Shown: positions 30,856 to 42,283 of the stretch, piece by piece
Position numbering within the stretch: the first letter of the stretch is position 1
Layout: each line of letters starts with the position of its first letter
NCBI GenBank assembly: GCA_014058105.1
Contig: JACGCM010001313.1
Location: forward strand, 744,001-808,000
Length of the DNA stretch: 64,000 bases
Source of the DNA: Kingdonia uniflora
Lineage: Eukaryota > Streptophyta > Magnoliopsida > Ranunculales > Circaeasteraceae
Direction of reading: 5' to 3'
Translations under genes and position numbers: made by a program
Notes under the pieces: model-generated
Seen by the model: only the letters and a program-made list of their open reading frames with translations
Database searches by the model: none
Told to the model about the DNA's origin: nothing

Positions 30856-31452
30856 TGTGATTAGATATTGGTTGCTTAAGTTTACCAATGTTGTGATGGA
30901 TATTGTGTAGAGTGTATCTCATGAATAAAATAAATGTTGGAATGTAACAGAAATAATATAAGTCAATCGAATCCTCTCTAGGGGTGAATCTATTTTGAAA
31001 CTGTTCAGCAAACATTTTGAATATTGTTATAATTTTAAAAATGACGTCAATTACTATAAGTATGATAAACAAGGATTGTGAAACAAAAATATGTGAATGC
31101 AGAAGCTTCTAGTTTTGTTTTGTATGAAAAAGGAAATAGAGCTCTGACATCTTACAGTGCGAGTCATTATGAGTGAGGGGAGGTCAAGAAAAGATATGGA
31201 AAGAGAGAAAAAAATATGTTAAAAATGAGGGGAGTTGTAATCATGGAAAGATGGCTTTATCGAAAAGGTACAAAGCGTCTGACATGGAGAGTGGAAATGA
31301 CATATCGGTTCTGGAATCGAGGACGGTTCGTGCAAGGACCAATAAATACCAGTCGTATGAGAGAGAAAATATAAATAGTTCTTCTTCGTCTCTAAACAAA
31401 CGTTCTATTACAAAAAACTTAGAGTGCACTCAGAGAGAAAGGCGAAAAATCT

Positions 31453-32055
31453 AGGGTTCACTCTATCCGTCTGACCATCGGTCATGGGGTGAAATGTTGT
31501 GCTGAAATCTAATCTGGTATCCATAGCTCGCTGGAAACTCTTCCAAAAGTTTCCGGTAAATCTGGTATCTCGATCTGACATTATAGACACCAGAACCCCG
31601 TGTAAAGGCAATATCTCTCTCACATATAATCTGCTCAGCTCGTCAACCGTCAAAGTCTTGCGAACCGTAATAAAATGTACCGATTTGGTCAATCTGTCTA
31701 CAATCACCCAAATAGAATCGTGGTTCGCCTTTGTCGGCGGTAAACCCGAAATGAAATCCATCGTCACGTACTCTCATTTCCACTTTGGAATAGGTAAAGG
31801 TTTAAGCTGCCCCGCCAGTTTCTGATGTTTGGCTTTCACCTGCTAATAAGTAAGACATTTGGAAACAAATTTAGCTACCTCACGCTTCATATTGTTCCAC
31901 CAATAATGCCTCTTCAGGTCCTGGTACATCTTCGTACTGCCTGGATGAATAGTGTACCTTGAACCGTGAGCCTCGCTCAAAATCTCACGCTTCATCACCT
32001 CTGAATCTGGCATGCATAATCTGCCCATGAACCTGATACTGCCATCAGAACTCAT
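31453..32055 (-). pseudogene. Gypsy integrase, truncated in the core
   Basis: The zinc-binding region (EILSEAHGSRYTIHPGSTKMY, then DLKRHYWW and CVSKC-type cysteines) is at 31843-32055. The catalytic core has MDFISGLPPT (Asp), SDRDTRFTGNFWKS (Asp) and FHPMTDGQTDRVN, where it stops at the junction with Tat sequence, just as the Glu helix should follow. Stops separate the two parts. Confidence 0.88.
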
Positions 32056-32058
32056 TGT

Positions 32059-32673
32059 TCAATCGGGTCTGCTATCATCTGAAGCCCAAGACTGTAACTT
32101 CACATCTTGCTGCTGAGCCTCTATAATCTGTAAAATCAATGAAGACTGAACCCTCTGATTTACAATAAAACTACCCGCACCCCGTGAACACAAACTCAGC
32201 CCGGAATCTGTCACATCGCGAAGCATCAACCACTCATGAATCATCAGACGTGCAAGGAATCCCCTAGGCAAATGGCTCAAAGCGTCAGCCACCACATTTG
32301 CCTTCCCTGGGTGATACTGTAAGTCTACGTCATAGTCCTTCTGGAACTCCATCCATCTGCACTGTCTCATATTTAGCTCTTTTTGTGAGAAAAGGTACCG
32401 CAAACTCTTGTGATCAGAAAAGAGCTCGAACCTCTCTCCGTAAAGATAATGTCACCAAATTTTTAACGCATAAACCATTGCTGCCAACTCAAGGTCATGA
32501 GTAGGATAACTCCTCTCATGCACCTTAAGTTGTCTCGAAGCATAAGCCACCACCTTCCCTTCTTGCATCAGAACATAACCAAGTCCACTGAGTGAAGTGT
32601 CGGTGTAAATTATATACTTCTGCCCATTGGAAGGAACAATAAGAACAGGTGGTGTAGTTAATCTCTTCTTCAA
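32059..32673 (-). pseudogene. Gypsy RNase H domain
   Basis: The minus strand encodes [18 protein letters not shown] (usual TDAS), [26 protein letters not shown] and, further on, [31 protein letters not shown]. These motifs are diagnostic of Ty3/gypsy RNase H. A frameshift near 32450 divides it. Confidence 0.9.
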
Positions 32674-32703
32674 CTCTGTGAAAGCTGAATCATATCTATC
32701 ATC

Positions 32704-33690
32704 CTAAACAAATCCAATGTTCTTCTGCGTCAAGCGAGTCAAAGGAGTTGCAATCCGCAAAAAGCCCTCGATGAATATGCGGTAATAACTGGCTAATCCC
32801 CAAAAGCTGCGAATCTTTGTAACATTAGTCGGGTGATCCTGATCGGCAATGGCCTCAACCTTAGAAGGATCTATTGCAATTCCATCCTTGGACACAACAT
32901 GCCCCAGGAACTTCACCTCTTTCTGCCAAAAGTCACACTTCTCGAACTTAGCGAACAACGTGTTCTCCCTCAAATCTGCAAAGTAACTCTCAAGTGCTCC
33001 TCGTGCTCGACATCGGTCTTCGAGTAGATCAAAATGTCGTCCACGAACATGATGACGAACTGGTCTAGAAAAGGTCGGAAAACCCGGTTCATCAAATCCA
33101 TAAAGGTTGAGGCGCGTTTGTCAAACCAAACGGCATAATCTGAAACTCATAGTGTCCATAACGCGTCCTTAATGCTGTCTTAGAAACATCTTCCTTCTTA
33201 ATCCTCAGCTGATGGTAACCTGATCTGAGATCAATCTTCGAAAAGAATTGCGTTCCCCGAAGCTGGTCAAACAAGTCCTCGATCCTAGGTAAAGGATATT
33301 TGTTCATGATCGTGGCTTTGTTTAACTCGCAGTAATCAATACACAGACGCATCGACCCGTCCTTCTTCGCAATCAAAACTGGCACTCCCCACGATGAAGT
33401 ACTCGACCGAATGAATTTCTGATCCATCAACTCATAAATTTGATCATATAATTTTTTCAGCTCAACGGGTGTCATACGATATGGAGCCTTCGAAATCGGA
33501 GCCGTACCAGGTAAAAGATCTATGCTAAAATCAATCTCTCTCGCTGGTGGTAAACTGGGAATCTGCTGAAAAATGTCGGAATAATCGCAAGCCACCGGAA
33601 TCGAGCTAACGTCCATACCGGAGGACTCTAACTCTAAAATGGCCAATAAGCCATCCCCTGACTGCGCAGGTTTCGAACTAGTAAACACGA
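32704..33690 (-). pseudogene. Gypsy reverse transcriptase
   Basis: The motifs [52 protein letters not shown] and [12 protein letters not shown] run in one frame to 33092. The catalytic region then falls in a frame change (VDDIL-type DNA at about 33030-33050), and the thumb (FAKFEKCDFWQKEVKFLGHVVS) is at 32704-32973. Confidence 0.9.
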
Positions 33691-33699
33691 ACCGCCTCT

Positions 33700-34084
33700 T
33701 ACCAGGAATGCTGAAAGTGGCTATCTTCTTAAAACAGTCTAAGGTAACCCGATGCGTCGACAGCCAGTCCATACCCAGGATGATGTCAAACTCCTGCATC
33801 TGTAGTACTAACAGGTCTGCTGATAGGACACGACCACAAACAACTATCGAGCAATCTCTACAAATACGAGAGATGGGCACCGAAGAATCGAAAGGAGTAC
33901 CCACAAAAATCTCATCAAGCAATAAAGAAGACTCAAAACAAATAATGCAGAGGAATGCATATGCAATGAATGAATGCGATGCACCAGAATCGAGAAGAAT
34001 ACGAGCGGGCGAATAAGAAATATGGATTGTACCTTCCACCACCGGTGGAGCGGTGCGAGCACCTCGCCTCCCCTCTATGTACAT
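33700..34084 (-). pseudogene. Gypsy aspartic protease
   Basis: The minus strand carries [15 protein letters not shown] with the catalytic DSG, then [19 protein letters not shown], a typical retropepsin order. The frame is open and continuous with RT. Confidence 0.9.
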
Positions 34085-34297
34085 CCTACCCTGTCCGCGG
34101 CCCTGACCCTGGCCCTGCTGCTATCCTGGATACTGCGGTCTCTGTATACCCGGATGGCCTGAAACTATCTGTCTACTCTGTAGACCCTGGAACTGTCATT
34201 GCGGAAACTGTTGAGTCTGCTGCGTTCGTGGCTGATAACCAGCTGGAATCTAAAACTATCTCAATGGCGGTTGACCTCTGACTTGTTTAGGACAATG

Positions 34298-35390
34298 TTA
34301 CTTGACGTGCCCCGTCTCCCCGCAGTTCCAGTACTGACCTGAAGCAAGCTGCGCTCTCTTAAAATACTGTCCGCCCATAACTCTAGCTGAAGTACCCTCA
34401 AACCTCAGCCTCTTTGAGCCTAAGCTATCGTATTGAGTCTGAACCGCCTTGCCCTTATCGGGTCTTTGGTCCTGTCTCTGCTGTCCCCTCAAGTCCTTGA
34501 ACTTGCGATCATCGACATCGTTCTGTTCTAAAGCCAAAGCTTTAGACAAAACCTCTCTATATGTACTAACACTGGAGGTAATCAAGAACCTCCTAAAATA
34601 TGGACGAAGATCTTTTAGGAACTTCATCTTCCTCTGTTCTTCATCATTAACAATGAACGGAACGTAACGAGAAAGCTCATTAAATCGCTGATCGTACCTA
34701 GCAATGTTCATATCGCCCTGCTCCAACATATAAAACTCAGAAATGCAGGCGTCTCTGTAACTCTGCGGAAAATATTGATAGAAGAAACGATCCTGGAACG
34801 ATGCTCAAAGTATCGGAGTCTCTACTATGGTCATCTTGGCCGTATCTCACCAATGATCTGCCTCTCCCTGAAGTATATACATAGCAAGTATCACCCGTTG
34901 ATCGTTAGGATACTTCATCGCGTCCAAAGTCTTCTCAAGAGACTTGAACCATGCCTCTGCCTCAGAAGGAACCAATGTGCCAGAAAAGGTAGGATGTTTG
35001 TATCTCTGGAGCTGCTCTAGATAATTGTACTCTCTGGTCGTTGGGTTCTTAACCTGCTGATAATAAGCTGCAAAACCCTCCATGAACTATTTCATCTCTG
35101 GGGAAACACCGGAAGTGGCTATAGCCGATAAAATGCCTGCCTGCTCTGGAATCACTTGAGTAGGTGGGGTACCCTGATGAATCTGAACGCCCGGTACAAT
35201 CCCTATACCAACCCCAGCCTCTGAAGCTATCTGCTCGTTCTGAACGATCGGAACAGAACCCAAAATCTCCTGACTACTCGTTGGTTCACCAGCTACTGCC
35301 CTACTATGTAAACCCTCACGAATACCACCACGGGTTCTTGCATAACCTCTGCCTCTGCCACCTCTAGCCATCTGTACGAATAAAGGAAAC
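34298..35390 (-). pseudogene. Gypsy gag with zinc knuckle
   Basis: The gag start is at MARGGRGRGYARTRGG (ATG near 35370). Matrix/capsid-like parts include FSGTLVPSEAEAWFKSLEKT, RVILAMYILQGEADHW and RYDQRFNELSRYVPFIVNDE. The knuckle YWNCGETGHVK lies at the end. Two or more stops divide it. Confidence 0.9.
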
Positions 35391-35533
35391 ACAGCTAAGG
35401 AAAGGAGGAAAGGAATAGGAACTGGAAAGGAATACGATATAATGCATAAAATACGAAAAGAATCGATCCTAACTTCATTTAAAGAATAACTCGTCATATG
35501 ATTTGCAAGAACGGAGATAGGGATTAACCTAGT

Positions 35534-35546
35534 GCTCTGATGCCAA
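35534..35546 (-). other. Primer-binding site of the chromovirus-like element
   Basis: The minus strand reads TTGGCATCAGAGC just inside the 5' LTR, close to the initiator Met-tRNA complement TGGTATCAGAGC. Confidence 0.75.
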
Positions 35547-35549
35547 GTC

Positions 35550-37240
35550 TATCATGCCCCAAAATCTAATAATTAGTAGCTTGACCAATTACTAGATTTG
35601 AAGCTATGCAGGTCGTAGAATTTACTAATTCGCCCCACAAACAACCAATCCAAAGACAAGATCAAGCTCAGTCATTCACTTTAAGAAATAATCATCAGAG
35701 TAAAGAAAGAAAATAACAACGTATAAGCAAATAATATATGTACAGATCAGACTGAAAATAGAATTACAATATCTAGAATAAAGGACAGCTACATATGTTG
35801 AGATCACATACAAGAAGTCTAAAGTAAATAGATTAGCAGCGGCAACTGCTTCAAACACAGTTGAAGCTCTCAGCAACTCAAGCAACTCAACCTCTGAAAA
35901 GGGGGAACAATGCGAGAGTGAGCAAAACCACGGCTCATTGAAACCCAATAAAGCTAAATAACATACTAGTAAATAGGTGTAGATGAAGAGGATGAAGTGA
36001 ATAATATAGAGTAAGTTTAAAGTAAATGAATAGCAAAATAAGCGATCATGATCCAGGTAATAAAGTAATAAGAACAAAAGAATATAATATATAAGTAACC
36101 AGAGTTAGGATAAAGAATTTAAGAGAAGAGGAGAATTATGACATGTGGAGATGATGCAATGATATGTTAATGATATGATATGATGAACTGGGATAATCCC
36201 ACAATTATCTCTAATGCTGACTGATGCAATGATGAACTAAGGTCTTAATGTTGAATGATTGGATGTTTTAAAAAGTGTTACAATCCTATTATAATATTGG
36301 TTGATCAACCGCTAGCGTGTTTGACTTAAAGAGATCTGTTAAGGGGATACAATGGGTACACTTTATGTCAAGCTCGACCAAGCTAGTAGATATTCACTTG
36401 ATCAAAGTTTTCTAGACTTTTCAACCCACGGAGTCAACGCCCGAACTGTATTTCATTCCAAGGAATTTCAACGTCACGAGGATAAGTCTAGTACTAGATT
36501 CATACTGCCTCATACCATCCCACACTCCCGGATGTGTATATAAGGTATGATAGTGTTCACAACCAGTTCTTCACCTACTATTTTAACCCAATTTAGGACT
36601 CCTGCATAAATCGATGTAGAGCTTTATTATGCATCCGATCTCGTTAAGTTAAAAGAGTTTTACATGATTAAAAAGATGCAATAGATCCCAAGGATTAAAA
36701 AATACAACAGCCGTAAACCCGGCAAACAAACATAGGATAACCACCTGCATAAGAGCATGGCACACAATCCTAACCCGAACGCAAACAGTGACTCAGTCAC
36801 ACCATCTAAACTTAGATGAAACAACAACTTAACCGTCACAATGACTAATCAATATTAGTCTCTAGAAGACCGAAACCAACAACAAAAAATACAGCTACTA
36901 GAAATCCCGCACTAATAGCTTCTAACAAAACCCAATGACAAATGCAAACTATAGTAACCAAGTTACAGAATAACTAACTAAATAGGTTAACAATTATACA
37001 GGGAAATAATATGATAACAAACCCTAACTAAATCACATGCACCTCTCTACACATAGTACTACTCTAATCAACATCTATTAACTAGTAGAGGAATTTAGAA
37101 ATAAAGGGGAAACTCGCCTGATAACAATCCCGAGTTCTGAAAAAACTAAAACCGGAATTCTAAACTCATAATCAGCGATACAGCTAACTGAACACAGGAA
37201 AAGCTACAACAGATAATCACAACAATAATTAAACAAACTA
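35550..37240 (-). repeat. 5' LTR of the chromovirus-like element
   Basis: This is non-coding sequence of about 1.7 kb between the primer site and the resumption of Tat sequence at GAAGTACTTGATGATAGG (about 37245). The inner edge TATCATGCCCCAAAATC resembles the TGTCATGCCCC edge common in Del-type LTRs. The partner LTR is lost, so the outer edge is only set by the junction. Confidence 0.6.
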
Positions 37241-39385
37241 AAACTGAAGTACTTGATGATAGGTGGAAGCGATTGCTTCCATATTGTGTATCCAACAACG
37301 GCCCATGATCCCAAGATAGCGAGACTTGGCATTGATGACCTAGGAAACGACATCGATAGTTGTTGGTCCTGTAGTAATGGGTAAGATAATCTTGCACACT
37401 CGTTCCTTCCTGGAGCCGTCGAACCCACTAATGTCGATGTCGTTCTAAATGACTTGGTCAACCAAACCCATCTGGTCGATCATACTCTGAAAAAGAATTT
37501 CAATACCGCTTCCAGTATCGATCATCATTGTGTGCATGACAAATTGTTTTATCTTAAGCATTATGACTAATGCATCATGATGTGAAAATTTGACATGGCT
37601 AGTATTACAATCCTGGAAAGAGATTCTAAGTCAGCGATTGCTCGACTTGGGAAGAAGTTTGGCTTCTTATTCTTGAGGTGTAAGATCACAGCATTTGGAG
37701 AGCCTTCGACGCTTTGATCGGTTGGAATTGTTGATCTGGTTGATTTCAATCATATTGCTGAGGTGGATGTAGTAGAGATGTTTCTCCTCAGCTCTGTCGT
37801 TGACCTGAACAACTTCGAGTTACTTCTTATAGTTTCCATCTTGGCATGACTTCAGGTCAATTATGTATTTGAGCATCCGTCCTTCTTTAAAAATGAGCTC
37901 GAGCATCCGCTGTATAGCATAGCAATTGTCAGTAGAATGATGATTTACCTTATGGTGTAGGCAAAATGGTCGACTCTCGATGGGCTCCAATGGTCGAGAG
38001 GTACGGTAGAGCGGGACGTTAAACAGTAGTGAAAAAAGGATAGAAACTCGGACGTTCAACTTTGGGATGACTATTTTGTTTTGTGTACCACTTCTCCGTG
38101 AGTACTCAGTGCTTCCCTTGGTGCATTTGTGATCTCCCTGTTCCTCTTTAGGCTCACTGGTCCGCTCTGCAGGTGGGGATTTGGTAGAGAGGACAGACTT
38201 AGTAGACTTTTGTCGCACAAATATCATCCTCTTTAAGTCGACGTAACCGTTGACCTTGGTGATTATCTCCTTTAACGTCGTAGGTTTTTTCAGGAAGAGG
38301 TATTCCTTTGCTTTGCAATCGAGCTGGAGAGCATTGGTGAAAGCAGTCACAGTTGTCTTTTGGTCGAGGTTATCCACCTATCTTGCGTGCTCTAGGAATT
38401 TCTTTGAAAACTCTACAAGCTTTTCTCTATATGACTGCCTAAGACTGATAAGAGAATACAAGTTCTCAGGAAGAGAGATTCCTCAGGAAGAGAGTGGAAC
38501 CAACGGAGTGGCTCTTCTTGTAAACTTGTGGCGAATAGACGGCAGAGAATGTGGATGAGATTGGAGTACAACCCAAATGAATCACGGTATTGCTGGATAA
38601 GTTCCTTCGGGTCAGTACCTTTGTACTTATGAATTTTAGGAGTATGGAAACCTTTCGGTATTTTTATATCGAATAGTTTTTTGGCAATCAGACTTCCTTA
38701 AAATGTCGTGGTGTCGCCAGTAGTACCCAGAACTTGTACCTCGATTAGCTCCTTAATTCGTTGATCCATATGTTCTTTTGTGACGTAATTACGTGTTGGC
38801 TGAATTGTTGGACGTACTGGCAGTGGATGATGAGTTCCTGTACCTTCACTCAAGCGGTATCATGCTGGAATTTGATGTAGAGGTCACTGGTCTTCTTCCT
38901 GACGGATGGGAATCTGGTGACCTCGATTAACTTCTGATTGGACTTCTCCCCCCAAATGGATAGAGGGTTGCGGTCCATATGGTAGATTTCTGGAGATTGC
39001 TTTACTGGTGGCTCTCCGAGGTCCCAACCTTTCCCTTGCCAAAATGTAAGAGGTTTCTGGAAGTTGATCGTGACCCCTTGCTGGAGGAGCCTGCTTAGTA
39101 TTTTGCAGAGTCTCGAGTGCAGTCTGCATCATTGTCATCAGATCTTCATGCCATTTGAGCACTGTCAAACGAGCTTGTCATTCTGCATCGAGCTCTATCT
39201 TTAAGAGCTCGCGATATTTTGTCAATTAAAGTTTGAGTTTGGCACTTTTCTCTGCCTTTGCATGGAGATTCACCCGTAACTCGGTGAGTTGACCCAGATC
39301 CACAAAAATTTCGAGCTGAGTTCCTGCGCCTGTCGTCTGGATGAAACCCTAGCTAAAAATTATAATTAAAGACTGCCTTAGGGTA
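37241..39385 (-). pseudogene. Tat gag and protease, left unit
   Basis: This aligns with 50345-52370 of the right unit. It includes the gag stretch DNLDQKTTVTAFTNALQLD and SRPFCLHHKVNHHSTDNCYA at 37820-38377, the N-terminal gag near 38884-39168, and the protease region towards 37290-37600. Frameshifts occur near 38450-38500. It runs directly into a truncated LTR, so its own primer site is missing. Confidence 0.85.
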
Positions 39386-39539
39386 TCGAGTTTAGCTCAA
39401 TTCATGTTCTAAAGTAGTTTGTGGGTTAGTTAGAATGCTGACTTGAGTCTTAAGTGCTAAAATTGCGTGAGTTTGTGATGAAGGTAATTCGAGCTGGATG
39501 AGCTCAATTTTGAGTGAGATCGAAGGATAAGTCCCTACA
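39386..39539 (-). repeat. Truncated middle LTR of the Tat composite
   Basis: This aligns with only the last 150 bp (plus-strand sense) of the 582-bp LTR, ending AAGTCCCTACA. The other 430 bp and the adjacent primer site are deleted at the junction GGGTATCG/AGTTTAGC. It serves both as the 5' LTR remnant of the left unit and the 3' LTR remnant of the right unit. Confidence 0.88.
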
Positions 39540-41717
39540 ATCGCCTTGTCGCAACCGAAGTCACGAGTGACATTGGCTGAGAAAGGATGATTAAAAGTTT
39601 GAATTTCAAAATGGAGTAATAATAGCATTTGACTGGGTGGAAGTTACATGATATTGGGAAGTGACGGGTATTAAATGATGATTCTGATGTATGTGACGGT
39701 TACGTTTGAATAGTCATGTCTGTAATAAATGATGACGCTTGGGAAAATGTACCTGCACAATAAAGTTAGGGTTATTTAAAGAGTACCTTGATTGATTCTT
39801 TGGAACAATTCTTGTATGTGTAACATTCTCTGAGATGGTGAAAACTTGGCGTACGACCCTTGAAGAGAGGATTGCGTCTGAAGCACAGAGGTTGAAGTTG
39901 AAGTACTTTGGCGATCGTTCCTTGGAAATGGCCATCCCAGCCCCTGTTCCACCGACGTACTAAAGTTTGTCGGGGAAGGAAGCGGTCGAAGCTGAGGAAG
40001 ATTTCTAATATTAGTGGAGATTGCATGTCTTCATCTTGACAGGCGAGGAACGTTGGGCCTGTTGCCGCACCCTTACAGAAAATAGGGTTATGATTTTATA
40101 TGCAGGGAAAGGTGCATCTGTGGGGCAAATATGTTAATTTCTTGTGTTGCCGTCAATTCTAATATCGAGCCCTCTTTATCTCTACCTACTCTTCGGTGGT
40201 GGTTGTTATAGAAGAGGCGGTAATGGCAGTGGAGGAGGAGAATGGGAAGGGGGATCTTGCTAAAGCATTTCCATCGTAGTTTTGCACTCAGAAGGCTTTT
40301 TATCCAGTGCTGTGAGTGCAAGCACTGAGTCCACTGGTTGCATGGTTCTTGCTTGGAGTTCGACTAGGCCTCAACCGAGCCATTTGAGGGAAGATCTTTG
40401 TTGGTTCCAATATCTTCTTTACATCAGGGTGAAGAATCACTGAAGCAAGAAAAATAGGATTACATGATTCCTCTGCGTACCTGAATAACTTGTAGCTTTT
40501 AACAAATAGGGAAATCTTGCTATCTGTAAAGTATCTGGAGTTCGGTGCTGGACGAATAACATTTTGTTGTATTCCTGTGTGAAAATTTGTCATCTGTAAA
40601 TCGTATATACTATGTTTGATAGGAATAAAGTTGATTTTCAGGAAATTGTGCATAGAAAAAATAAATTGAATCGAACTAAAATGTGTTGTTTGTTTGTTAA
40701 ATAAGTGATGAAACAATGTTGTCATACTACTCGAACTGATGTAAATACGAGCTGAGATCTTCGTGCTGATATAAATGATTTGGGATAGAAATTGTAGGAA
40801 ATATGCAAATTCGAGCTATTTCAGTTCGATAAAAATACTACTCCTAGTAGCGTATGGTCGATTTGGTAACCATCGTGTATACTAGTGAGGGGATAAGTTA
40901 TAATGAGTGAGTCCAAGATTTTGGGTTTTGTTACCTGATACTAGGTAAAAATTGTGTGAAAGGAAGAAGTGATTGAGAAACTTATAAATACTGATAGCAT
41001 GACCTGCATAAATTCGGGGAAAGGTTAGGATGGTGCGGATTCGATCTCAGAGGATTTGTCATGCCACAAAAGGTCGATTGGCTATAAAAATTGTTGAAGT
41101 GCAGGAGAGGATCTTTGGATCGTTTGGTTACGATACTGAGTTACCAATGAGGGAATGTCAGCTCGAAAGATTATATATAAAGAGCAGAGAACTTGAGTAT
41201 ACCCATTACTTTTATGAGTCATTCTTTCGTGTATTCATGTGGGATTCGGTAGAACGGGAAAGGTTGGTGAGTTTGATCACTGAAGTGGAGATCAAATTTG
41301 AAGATATGAGGATCGGCGAATAATGTGATTAGATATTGGTTGCTTAAGTTTACCAATGTTGTGATGGATATTGTGTAGAGTGTATCTCATGAATAAAATA
41401 AATGTTGGAATGTAACAGAAATAATATAAGTCAATCGAATCCTCTCTAGGGGTGAATCTATTTTGAAACTGTTCAGCAAACATTTTGAATATTGTTATAA
41501 TTTTAAAAATGACGTCAATTACTATAAGTATGATAAACAAGGATTGTGAAACAAAAATTTGTGAATCCAGAAGCTTCTAGTTTTGTTTTTTATGAAAAAG
41601 GTAATAGAGCTCTGACATCTCACAGGGCGATTCATTATGAGTGAGGAGAGGTCAAGAAAAGATATGGAAAGAGGGGAAAAATATGTTAAAAATTAGGGGA
41701 GTTGTAATGATGGAAAG
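39540..41717 (+). repeat. Right unit: region upstream of the antisense gene
   Basis: This holds the polypurine tract beside the LTR, spacer and the 97-codon ORF. It aligns with 29073-31240. It contains the identical tract 40480-41558. Confidence 0.8.
41030..41323 (+). CDS. 97-codon ORF of Tat elements, right copy
   Basis: This is identical in sequence to 30562-30855: basic N-terminus, acidic helical C-terminus, TATA-like TTATAAATAC about 48 bp upstream. The product is not recognised. It lies upstream of the spliced antisense gene, in the same orientation. Confidence 0.45.
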   Translation: MVRIRSQRICHATKGRLAIKIVEVQERIFGSFGYDTELPMRECQLERLYIKSRELEYTHYFYESFFRVFMWDSVERERLVSLITEVEIKFEDMRIGE

Positions 41718-42062
41718 GTGGTTTTATCGAAAAGGTACAAGGCGTCTGACATGGAGAGTGGAAGGGACGCCTCAGTTCTTGAATCGAGGACGGTTCGTGC
41801 GAGGACCAATAAATACCAGTCGTATGAGAGAGAAAGGATAAATAGTTCTTCTTCGTCTCTAAACAAACGTTTTATCACCAAAAACTTGGAGAGCACTCAG
41901 AGAGATATGCAAAAAATCAGGGGAGTCGATAAAGAGTTATCTAAAGGCGATAAACAGTTAAAGAGGGTAAAAGATTTAGAATCTCGTAGGTGGCAGTACA
42001 ACAGCATTGTGAGGGGAAAGTTTGATTCTACTGCCGATTCTCATTCGGATACTAAAGGTTAG
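41718..42062 (+). CDS. Possible first exon of the Tat antisense gene
   Basis: This 114-codon open frame encodes a Ser/Arg/Lys-rich protein (SKRYKASDMESGRDASVLES, NINSSSSSLNKRF-like, KQLKRVKDLESRRWQYN). It ends soon after a possible donor (AAAG/GTTAGT near 42057). A T/A-rich intron-like stretch with a (TA)n run follows, ending TTGTATGTAG near 42225. The left-unit copy is truncated at 31452. Confidence 0.4.
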   Translation: MVLSKRYKASDMESGRDASVLESRTVRARTNKYQSYERERINSSSSSLNKRFITKNLESTQRDMQKIRGVDKELSKGDKQLKRVKDLESRRWQYNSIVRGKFDSTADSHSDTKG

Positions 42063-42283
42063 TAGAGATATATGCAATATATTATGATGTTCTATAGTTA
42101 AAAATATATGTTATACATGACTGATTGATCAAGGATATGTGTGGAATATATATATATATATATATGTATATGTATATATGCATACACAGATGTAAGAATG
42201 ATAAATACCTTAACTTGTATGTAGGTCGAGCGTGAGAGGCATCCTTGTAGGTTAAAAACATGCATGTAAAATTTGTTTTTAAG

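Larger units (their letters stand above)
30011..31090. repeat. 1.08-kb tract identical to 40480-41558
   Basis: Read base by base, this tract matches 40480-41558 with a single difference, one T in the TTTTT run at about 30458. Mismatches resume directly outside both edges (30010 G/A; 31091 A/T) at several per hundred bases. Confidence 0.9.
29073..31452 (+). repeat. Left unit: region upstream of the antisense gene
   Basis: This aligns with 39540-41910. It comprises the polypurine tract next to the LTR, spacer, a 97-codon ORF (30562-30855) and the start of the first antisense exon (about 31240-31452). The alignment ends abruptly at 31452, where unrelated gypsy integrase sequence begins. The middle 1.08 kb is identical to the right unit except for one T; the rest is diverged by roughly one base in twelve by eye. 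Confidence 0.8.
31453..37240 (-). mobile_element. Chromovirus-like Ty3/gypsy element, 3' truncated
   Basis: Minus-strand element nested in the left Tat unit: 5' LTR about 35550-37240, tRNA-Met-type primer site, gag with zinc knuckle, protease, RT, RNase H and integrase. It breaks off inside the integrase core at 31453, so the integrase C-terminus, any chromodomain, the polypurine tract and the 3' LTR are lost. The RT and gag resemble Del/Tekay-type chromoviruses. Frames are interrupted by several stops. Confidence 0.87.
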
